Positions 28,294 to 33,657 of a stretch of DNA of 33,657 nucleotides are shown here, piece by piece. Within the stretch, counting starts at the first letter, position 1; each line of letters begins with the position of its first letter. The notes under the pieces were generated by a model that made no database searches, was not told the DNA's origin, and worked only from the letters and a program-made list of their open reading frames with translations. The DNA comes from a virus, in the IMG/VR virus record IMGVR_UViG_3300043464_000774, positions 1-33,657 of that record, one strand, 5' to 3'. Made by a program: the position numbers and the translations under genes.

Positions 28294-28710
28294 CTAAGTC
28301 TCCTGCCAGAGGATTGCGTAGGTTTGTGAAACGGAATAAACCGGCGGAAGGTCGCCACCGGCCAACTGGACGAATCCGTCCGCCTCGTTTTGGAGACTGA
28401 CGTTCTTCACTTCCACATTGTTCACGGTGCCGCCGTACCCATCCAGAACCTTGCGGCACTTGTCAGCAAGGTCTCGCACGGCCTCATAGGTCTCGGCATA
28501 GATGTCTAGCGTCATGTTCACCGTGGGCACGCCCATTGGGCCGGATAGCGTGTGCGCTCGAATGACGCCCGACCGGCGATAGGTGGCGAACGGCAGGGCG
28601 GCCGTTGCTGGGGCCAGCACCGGGAACACGCGCGTGCCGATCACGGCAGCCACGGCTGTGTTTGCTACCAGGGCCGACCGCGCCACAGACTCGGGGGATT
28701 TGAACGACAT
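28294..28710 (-). CDS. Tail terminator protein (DUF3168-like)
   Basis: A 138-residue protein. The pattern ALVANTAVAAVIGTRVFPVL, LPFATYRRSGV, VPTVNMTLDIYAETYEAVRD, then LQNEADGFV and SVSQTYAILW at the end matches the DUF3168/gp17-type tail completion family. These proteins cap the tail tube and set its length. It lies between gp10-like and tail-tube genes, the conserved order. The first methionine (28710) is used. Confidence 0.8.
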   Translation of the reverse strand: MSFKSPESVARSALVANTAVAAVIGTRVFPVLAPATAALPFATYRRSGVIRAHTLSGPMGVPTVNMTLDIYAETYEAVRDLADKCRKVLDGYGGTVNNVEVKNVSLQNEADGFVQLAGGDLPPVYSVSQTYAILWQET

Positions 28711-28747
28711 GCCCCCATCGTGCCAGCGAGCCCGCCTCTGCTTGCAG

Positions 28748-29569
28748 TTACGGCGTGCCGCTCACTGTGCCCGTGCCGCTGTAGTTCAGCGACGACAAGG
28801 CCCGCTCCAGCGAAATCCGAAGTTCCTGCTGGAGGATGAAGGCGACCTGCCGCTGGGATTGCCGCCATGCCGTTTCCACTGGCGGCTGGCCTTCGGTGCC
28901 GCCGGGCTGCATTCGCGGAATCACGATTGGCCTGTTCGACTTCTTGAAGAAAGCGTGCGGGTTGTCCGTAGAAACACCACCGTCGCTTTTCCTCATGATC
29001 TTGAACGGGCCGGTTCCGCTGAGGCTCGACGCGATATAAGTCGGGACTCGCTCGCGCACCTCGTGCAGCACGCCGCTGCCCTGAACGGTCTCGATAATGA
29101 GCCTTCCGTTTCGCCGTCTAGCCCGCTGGTATGGCGCTGTCGGGCTGCGTCGCTGGTACTGCCGCTCCTTGGGGCCGCCGGTGGGATTCCTCCCGCTAGG
29201 CACCTCGCGCTGCTTCGTTCCGAACTCCAGCCACCACTGGTGAAAGGCCCGGTCTGGCCCCAGCTGCACACCGCCCGGCGTGATCTCTTGGGCTTCGCCT
29301 TTGCCGGATCGGTTGTATCCAATGAGGCCCACGGCACCGCCGTCTTTGCCGTACACCCTCACCTTGTGATTGACGGCCCGCTTCAGGTTGCCAGTGGGGC
29401 CAACAGGCGTCACCTCGCGCAGCCGCAGGAACGCGGGCCAGATCGCTTTCTCCAGCGCCTCGCCCAGGATCGGGGCCACTTCCTTCGGGGCAAACAGATT
29501 CCGCAGCGAATCGCGAAGGCCCGCTATTTCTTTGGAGTCGAGTTGGAGCTTGATCCCGGCGACGGCCAT
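28748..29569 (-). CDS. HK97 gp10-like head-tail/tail-completion protein, extended
   Basis: A 273-residue protein. The N-terminal part (GIKLQLDSKEIAGLRDSLRN, VTPVGPTGNLKRAVNHKVR, AFHQWWLEFGTKQREVPSG) matches HK97 gp10-type minor tail/completion proteins. It is much longer than a typical member (about 120-160 residues), with an added basic central region and a C-terminal helix LQQELRISLERALSSL. ATG at 29569 shares one base with the upstream stop (TAATG), so the open frame to 29803 is rejected. Confidence 0.75.
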   Translation of the reverse strand: MAVAGIKLQLDSKEIAGLRDSLRNLFAPKEVAPILGEALEKAIWPAFLRLREVTPVGPTGNLKRAVNHKVRVYGKDGGAVGLIGYNRSGKGEAQEITPGGVQLGPDRAFHQWWLEFGTKQREVPSGRNPTGGPKERQYQRRSPTAPYQRARRRNGRLIIETVQGSGVLHEVRERVPTYIASSLSGTGPFKIMRKSDGGVSTDNPHAFFKKSNRPIVIPRMQPGGTEGQPPVETAWRQSQRQVAFILQQELRISLERALSSLNYSGTGTVSGTP

Positions 29570-29889
29570 TAGCCGACGTTCTCCTGGCAGATGATCTCGT
29601 GCTCGCTGCGGTTGTTGTGTTCGAGCAGGCTGACGATCTCCAGAACACGGCCCCCCCACGACAGCCGCATGTTTTGCGTCAGGCCCGGCAGGTAACGCAT
29701 CCGCACGCGGTGGCTCATCGAGACCTGATTCTGCCCGGCAAGGAGAGCCTCGCGGGCGCTCACGCCGTCCACGCTCGCCCAGACGCTCGTGGAGTTGCTC
29801 CACGCCAGCACCGTCTCGCCCAGGGCATTGGTCGTGCCGCTGGCGATCTGGACCGTAACGCGATCGCGGAGCTTCCCGGCGTCGATCAT
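29569..29889 (-). CDS. Head closure protein (SPP1 gp16/Phage_H_T_join-like)
   Basis: A 106-residue protein. The pattern MIDAGKLRDRVTVQIASGTT, then TSVWASVDGVSAREALLAGQ, SMSHRVRMRYLPGLTQNMRL and ILEIVS-like GGRVLEIVSLLE matches the head-tail joining family. It plugs or extends the connector below the portal. ATG at 29889 overlaps the upstream stop by 4 bp (ATGA). Confidence 0.85.
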   Translation of the reverse strand: MIDAGKLRDRVTVQIASGTTNALGETVLAWSNSTSVWASVDGVSAREALLAGQNQVSMSHRVRMRYLPGLTQNMRLSWGGRVLEIVSLLEHNNRSEHEIICQENVG

Positions 29890-30497
29890 CGGTACGAGCC
29901 CCACTTCTGCGAGTCGAGCAGGGACGACACGGCGAACTCCAGTTCTTTGGAGATCGAGCCCACCAGCACCGTGCTGCGGTTGTCGTACCAGAAGCCCACG
30001 AGCATCAGCATTGCGTGGCGGATCGCGGCGGGCACGTCGCTCCCGCTGTTCCCGTAGCCAGCCCACCACGTCACACTGATCGCGTTGTCGTCTTGCAGGT
30101 GCGGGGGCCACGTCTGGCCGTACAACGCCTTCACGGCCCCCGGCGTGCTGTGCCGATCCACGCGGTAACTCGCCGACGAGTAGGTGGCCGTCTCGCCCGT
30201 CTGGAAGGTGAACGTCAGGGCGACGGCCGTGGCTGTGCCAGCGGTCGCCATTGGCGGGCGGGGGAGCTCGATGTCCATCGTGCCGTCTGGTGGGAATCGG
30301 TCGAACCTCATCACCCACTGCGTGTAGACGAGCGTGCGGTCGAGGTACTGCTCGCACCACTCACGCGCTGAAGTCACGAGGGATTGGACGTAGGCATCGT
30401 CTGCGTTGCCGTCGATGCGGCAGTGGGCCTTCGCCTCGGAGAGCGTCACGGGCTCCACGGCGGGCGGCGTCTGGCGGCTGAGGCTGCGGTACTTCAC
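29886..30497 (-). CDS. Head-tail connector protein (gp6-like)
   Basis: A 203-residue protein. PVTLSEAKAHCRIDGNADDA, YVQSLVTSAREWCEQYLDRT and the C-terminal PAAIRHAMLMLVGFWYDNRS are typical of HK97 gp6/phiE125 gp8-like connector proteins that bind beneath the portal. The GTG at 30497 overlaps the previous stop (GTGA), so the long frame to 30800 is not used. Gene order protease-capsid-connector-closure-tail completion is standard. Confidence 0.85.
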   Translation of the reverse strand: MKYRSLSRQTPPAVEPVTLSEAKAHCRIDGNADDAYVQSLVTSAREWCEQYLDRTLVYTQWVMRFDRFPPDGTMDIELPRPPMATAGTATAVALTFTFQTGETATYSSASYRVDRHSTPGAVKALYGQTWPPHLQDDNAISVTWWAGYGNSGSDVPAAIRHAMLMLVGFWYDNRSTVLVGSISKELEFAVSSLLDSQKWGSYR

Positions 30498-30694
30498 TTC
30501 TTGCGTCTCCGCTTGGGCGTGGCGTCGGCCGTCTCCACGTCGCGCTCGACGGCGGCCGTCTCGATCAACTCCTGCTGCCGGTCCTCCACCGCGAACCGCC
30601 GGGCGATCAACTCTTGAGCGAGCCCGCCGGGGATCTCCACCACCTGCCCGGCGCGGTAGCTTCGGAACGAACGCAGCATCCTTAGTTTCTTCAT
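30494..30694 (-). CDS. Small head-module protein (66 residues)
   Basis: MKKLRMLRSFRSYRAGQVVE continues into IPGGLAQELIARRFA, then an acidic, finally basic tail (TPKRRRKK). Small proteins with the YRAGQVVEIPGGLA pattern frequently sit between capsid and connector genes in siphoviruses; function unknown. It overlaps both neighbours by 4 bp (ATGA and GTGA). The start is shortened from a spurious frame reaching 31177. Confidence 0.7.
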   Translation of the reverse strand: MKKLRMLRSFRSYRAGQVVEIPGGLAQELIARRFAVEDRQQELIETAAVERDVETADATPKRRRKK

Positions 30695-31458
30695 TGGGGC
30701 ACGCTCCATGCAGTTTCGGGCTTCTGCATCGTGTTGCAGTATTCGGTGGCGTGCTGATAGACGGGCTTGCCGAGGTCTTTGCCGGGCCATGTGAAGACAT
30801 ACTCGCCGTGGCCGATGCACACCCGTGGCGTCACGAACAAGCGGTTTCCGCTTTCTCGCCAGTTGACCCAGAATGCAATGTCGGCATCTCGCCGTGGCCG
30901 CCAGTTCGGATCGCCCGGCGTCTTGGGCTGCTCCTCCCAGGTGCCGTCGCTGTTGGGCAGTTCCTGCATCCACGGCAGTTTGCACCGCTTCAGGGCGGCC
31001 GTGCTCAGGATGGTGCAGCCGAAGTGCGCCGTGTCCACTTCCTGCACCGGCTCGGCAAACCATTCCTTCGGCAGCGTTGTCTTGCCGCCCTCGGGCGGGT
31101 TTTCGAGCGTGCCCTTTAGGGTCAACATCGGCCTGCCGTCTTCCCGCTTTGTTTGCAGCGGGGCGAGCGCGTCGCACTGGAACGTCATGGCAAGGGCGAA
31201 TAGCTGCTCAAGATCATCGCGGCTGAACGCGCTGTCGTAATCGATAACGAGAAGGTACTCGCATTTGTCTACGAACTTCTCGCAAACCCTCGACAGGCAT
31301 TGGGACCAAAACGCCCCCTGCATCATTGTGGGCCGTATGCCGAGCGGCATGAGCGCCTGCGCCCATGTGTAGAAGTTCGACATAAACCCGAGCCGGGGGA
31401 CGCTCATCACGGCCTCCACCCGAACGTCTGCCTCAGTACCACCCACGCGAACGATCAT
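30691..31458 (-). CDS. GT-A-like glycosyltransferase next to the capsid gene
   Basis: A 255-residue protein. A GT-A fold is suggested by YLLVIDYDSAFSRDDLEQLF (DxD at Asp73/Asp75), DALAPLQTK, HFGCTILSTAALKR, DADIAFWVNW and RVCIGHGEYVFTW. It sits between the capsid gene and the connector genes, within the structural operon, so virion glycosylation (capsid or tail) is likely but unproven. The ATG at 31458 has GAGGT 5 nt upstream and follows a terminator-like hairpin. Confidence 0.75.
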   Translation of the reverse strand: MIVRVGGTEADVRVEAVMSVPRLGFMSNFYTWAQALMPLGIRPTMMQGAFWSQCLSRVCEKFVDKCEYLLVIDYDSAFSRDDLEQLFALAMTFQCDALAPLQTKREDGRPMLTLKGTLENPPEGGKTTLPKEWFAEPVQEVDTAHFGCTILSTAALKRCKLPWMQELPNSDGTWEEQPKTPGDPNWRPRRDADIAFWVNWRESGNRLFVTPRVCIGHGEYVFTWPGKDLGKPVYQHATEYCNTMQKPETAWSVPQ

Positions 31459-31468
31459 GTGCTACCTC

Positions 31469-31507
31469 AAAAAGAGAGCGGGCCGCCCCGTTGTGGAGCG
31501 GCCCGCC
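31469..31507 (-). terminator. Rho-independent terminator after the major capsid gene
   Basis: On the minus strand a perfect 9-bp stem GCGGGCCGC/GCGGCCCGC (31506-31498 and 31486-31478) with an 11-nt loop is followed by CTCTTTTT. It lies about 30 nt after the capsid stop and just before the glycosyltransferase gene. Partial read-through would explain lower expression of the downstream genes. Confidence 0.8.
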
Positions 31508-31537
31508 CAGTTTGCACATCACGTCAAGCCGTCAGGC

Positions 31538-32848
31538 TCACGCACCGACGAGGCCGATGACCGGACCGGCGACGGTGGACGAACCGAGGTTCGGGTGAGC
31601 GATCGCCACGCGGGCGACGGCCCGAATCACGGTCTGGTCGCTGAGGAAGTTCACCTGGTCGCTGCTCGCGATCTCGATGGACTGCCGCACGCCGTAGTAG
31701 GAGCTGTTGGCCATGTTGCCGTACAGCGCCATGACCGCACCCGTCGAGTCCGCACCGCTCGGGAGCCGGTCGGTGAGGACCACCGGCGAGCCGAGGAACG
31801 TCAGACCCATGCCCTGCGACAGACCGACCGAACCGCCCTGGTTCAGGTCGAGAGCCTGCATGCAGGTCGCGAAGAAGAACGGCGAGCAGAACCACTTGGC
31901 ACCCTGACGCGAGTGCTGCGGCACGGCCGCCATCATCGCGAGCAGGTTGGCCTTGGTCACCTCGTCGGGGGTGTCACCGGCAGCGGTCACGAGCGACGCC
32001 GCGTAGGTAGCACCCGAGGAGGCCAGGAGGCCGCCCGTGTGGCTGGTCACAAGACCGGCCACGCCAGGAGCGTTCGCCGGGTTGCCGCTCCACGCAGCCG
32101 CCTCGACGGCGTTGGCGAGCGACAGCCCAAGTTCCGTGGCGATGAAATCCGAAATCGAAACGATCGAGTCAGCAAGCAACTCGCTCGCGATCACCACGGC
32201 CCCACTGACCTTGCGAGCCGTCAGCGAGACCTGATTCATGGTCGGGTCGCTGGCAGTGATCGCGGTGTTCTCGTCGATCCAGTACGCGGTCGTTCCGCCG
32301 GACCTGCGAGGAAACTGGAGCACGTCGCTCGGCATCGCCACGCTCGTGGCGTTCTGAGCGAAAGCCGAATACTGATCGACGAGCCGGATGACCGTCGAGG
32401 AGAGCACGTCGGGCACCACGGCCGAACCGCTGTTCGCCGAGGTCGAACCCATCGCACGGGCCTCAACGCCGTGATCCTGGCACCACCGCTTGGCCTCAGC
32501 GTCGCCGCTCTTGGCCTTGAACCACATGCCCACCTTGTAGGCGTCTTCGGCCTTCTCGAACGCACGGAGGCGGCCGGAGAAGGGGACGGCCTCGATGCGG
32601 ACCTTGGGCTCGTCGGCACGGACCTCGGGGGCGGGCGAGCAACGCTCGACCACGGATCGCAGGCTCTTGGCCGACTCGACGACCTTCTTCTCGAAGTCGA
32701 TCTTGGCGGTGAGTTCGTCGGCACGCTTGTTGAGGTCGATCAGTTCGACATCGCGAGCGGTCGTGTCTTCGGCCTCGATCGCACGAACGGCGTCGATCCG
32801 GTTGGCGAGGGCAGCCGCCTCGTCCTGAAGCTTCTTGAGGTTGTCCAC
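31538..32848 (-). CDS. HK97-fold major capsid protein
   Basis: A 436-residue protein. The N-terminal delta/scaffold domain (about 1-130) is a coiled coil (NLKKLQDEAAALANRIDAVR). The mature HK97 fold follows (GSAVVPDVLSSTVIRLVDQY, WIDENTAITASDPTMNQVSL, SIVSISDFIATELGLSLANA, SRQGAKWFCSPFFFATCM, GSPVVLTDRLPSGA, ending ARVAIAHPNLGSST...). The protease upstream would remove the N-terminal domain. The GTG at 32848 has AGGAG 9 nt upstream; a GTG at 32896 overlapping the zinc-ribbon stop is possible but lacks a clear ribosome site. The 47-nt gap is therefore leader. Confidence 0.93.
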   Translation of the reverse strand: MDNLKKLQDEAAALANRIDAVRAIEAEDTTARDVELIDLNKRADELTAKIDFEKKVVESAKSLRSVVERCSPAPEVRADEPKVRIEAVPFSGRLRAFEKAEDAYKVGMWFKAKSGDAEAKRWCQDHGVEARAMGSTSANSGSAVVPDVLSSTVIRLVDQYSAFAQNATSVAMPSDVLQFPRRSGGTTAYWIDENTAITASDPTMNQVSLTARKVSGAVVIASELLADSIVSISDFIATELGLSLANAVEAAAWSGNPANAPGVAGLVTSHTGGLLASSGATYAASLVTAAGDTPDEVTKANLLAMMAAVPQHSRQGAKWFCSPFFFATCMQALDLNQGGSVGLSQGMGLTFLGSPVVLTDRLPSGADSTGAVMALYGNMANSSYYGVRQSIEIASSDQVNFLSDQTVIRAVARVAIAHPNLGSSTVAGPVIGLVGA

Positions 32849-32895
32849 TGTGTGAATCTCCTGGCGGCGGTATTGCCGTGGAGTCCACAGTGCCA

Positions 32896-33066
32896 CTAGC
32901 GGGCCGACCTCTTGCAGAAGCGCACTTCAGAAACTGTTGTTTTGACAAACGCCACCGCCCGAGCCCCGCACCGGGGGCAGCGTAGATACCGCTGCCGCTC
33001 GTCACCGCAGGGGCGGCTGGAACGGCAGCGGAGTTTCTCGCCGCAGGTGCAGCGGGCTTCAGACAT
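32896..33066 (-). CDS. Small Com-like zinc-ribbon protein (56 residues)
   Basis: The frame MSEARCTCGEKLRCRSSRPC continues into RYLRCPRCGARAVAF. The pairs Cys6/Cys8 and Cys30/Cys33 form a likely zinc ribbon. It overlaps the protease stop by 8 bp and precedes the capsid gene. By analogy with Mu Com, it may be a translational or regulatory zinc finger, but no match beyond the cysteine pattern is claimed. Confidence 0.65.
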   Translation of the reverse strand: MSEARCTCGEKLRCRSSRPCGDERQRYLRCPRCGARAVAFVKTTVSEVRFCKRSAR

Positions 33067-33657
33067 TGCGGAGCCTCAGAGTCCACGCCGCAGCGGCGTC
33101 ACGGACCAGGGAACGCTTGGCGACAACGGCGGCCACCGCCTCGGGCTCGGGCTGCGACTGCGCCGCCAGCCAGGCTTCGTAGGAACGCATGGCAACCGAA
33201 GCCGACGTGCTTGGGTACGCTGGCACCAGAACAGGGCCAACGTCATACAGCCCGCTCACCTCGCGGATCTGCCGCACGGCCTTGCCGTCCTCGCCAGTAC
33301 GGAAGGATTCGTTCTTCGGGTCCACCGTGAAGGCGAACGAACTGCCCTGCACGTCGCGCCGCTGGATCAGTTCGAGCACGTCGGCCCGGCTCACGGGCGG
33401 CGTGACGACATACCGCAGCCCCTTCGTGTCGCTGGAGAGTTCAAGCGTGCCGCTCGACGTGCGGCCCAGGACAATGTTGCTGTCGTGGTTGAACAGGGCA
33501 ACCACGTCGCCCTTGCCCCGCTGGCGGTTCAGAATCTTGTCGAACGCGCCCGGCAGGATCTCCTCGCGGAACCCACCGAGGTCGAGAGAAAGCCGGTTGT
33601 AGACGGCGGCGTAGCCGATGATCGCGGCCCGGCCATCGGCCCGGCTCTCGACGATCA
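33059..33657 (-). CDS. HK97-type prohead protease (partial)
   Basis: The last 198 residues of a prohead protease; the 5' end lies beyond the right edge. Reading enters in frame at the edge: IIGYAAVYNRLSLDLGGFRE, then EEILPGAFDKIL, VVALFNHDSNIVLGR (the HD motif), VQGSSFAFTV (catalytic Ser region) and LVPAYPSTSASVAMRSYEAW. This is the U35 serine-protease family that matures the capsid and releases scaffold. The familiar order protease-capsid is kept. Confidence 0.93.
   Translation of the reverse strand, partial: IVESRADGRAAIIGYAAVYNRLSLDLGGFREEILPGAFDKILNRQRGKGDVVALFNHDSNIVLGRTSSGTLELSSDTKGLRYVVTPPVSRADVLELIQRRDVQGSSFAFTVDPKNESFRTGEDGKAVRQIREVSGLYDVGPVLVPAYPSTSASVAMRSYEAWLAAQSQPEPEAVAAVVAKRSLVRDAAAAWTLRLRNV

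Noticed and set aside
1-33657. tRNA, rRNA or insertion sequence
   Set aside because: No cloverleaf, rRNA segment, transposase or terminal repeats were recognised by reading; a tRNAscan search was not possible.

Overview
The window is part of a temperate siphovirus genome (free phage contig or prophage) from a GC-rich bacterium. The evidence is an HK97-type prohead protease and major capsid protein, a lambda-type head-tail and tail module with a G/GT frameshift pair and a 1150-residue tape measure, a tyrosine integrase, and a RecT/RusA/replisome-organizer replication module. No ribosomal, tRNA or housekeeping genes are visible. Host assignment is uncertain. Several small families (secreted Cys-rich protein, PTPxEI-tail proteins) look like ones I associate with planctomycetes, but that is an impression and was not searched.

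Layout. Every gene except the integrase lies on the minus strand, so transcription runs right to left. From the right edge to about 16.95 kb is the structural (late) module: prohead protease (5' end outside the window), a small zinc ribbon, major capsid protein, a terminator, a glycosyltransferase, head-tail connectors, tail terminator, two related tail-tube proteins, the G/GT chaperones, tape measure, tail-tip proteins and a large lower-GC repeat-rich fibre. It ends with a metallophosphoesterase and a MazG/DUF1599-like protein. Terminase and portal are not seen and are expected beyond the right edge.

At 15.0-16.95 kb is the lysogeny/control region. The integrase (+) converges on the structural operon across a long interrupted hairpin and diverges from an excisionase-like HTH gene. 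Three copies of a 17-bp operator-like motif lie here, two of them inside predicted promoters. No full CI- or LexA-type repressor is recognisable.

From 15.2 to about 8.6 kb is the early replication/recombination operon: RecT, a winged-helix protein, HNH nuclease, replisome organizer (with iteron-like arrays inside the gene), a helicase-loader candidate, a stand-alone LexA-type DNA-binding domain, a phage-encoded beta sliding clamp and RusA. It continues into a methyltransferase and glycosyltransferase, small unknown genes, a probable lysis cassette (papain-like peptidase, zinc-motif lipoprotein, membrane proteins, holin-like protein), and finally a collagen-like LamG fibre with two fibre-associated genes.

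Most genes are coupled by 1-4 bp ATGA/GTGA/TGATG overlaps. I used these overlaps and Shine-Dalgarno positions to shorten many starts relative to the longest open frames. The points most worth following up are the iteron arrays, the operator/promoter set, the clamp with candidate clamp-binding peptides, the lysis cassette and the glycosylation genes.
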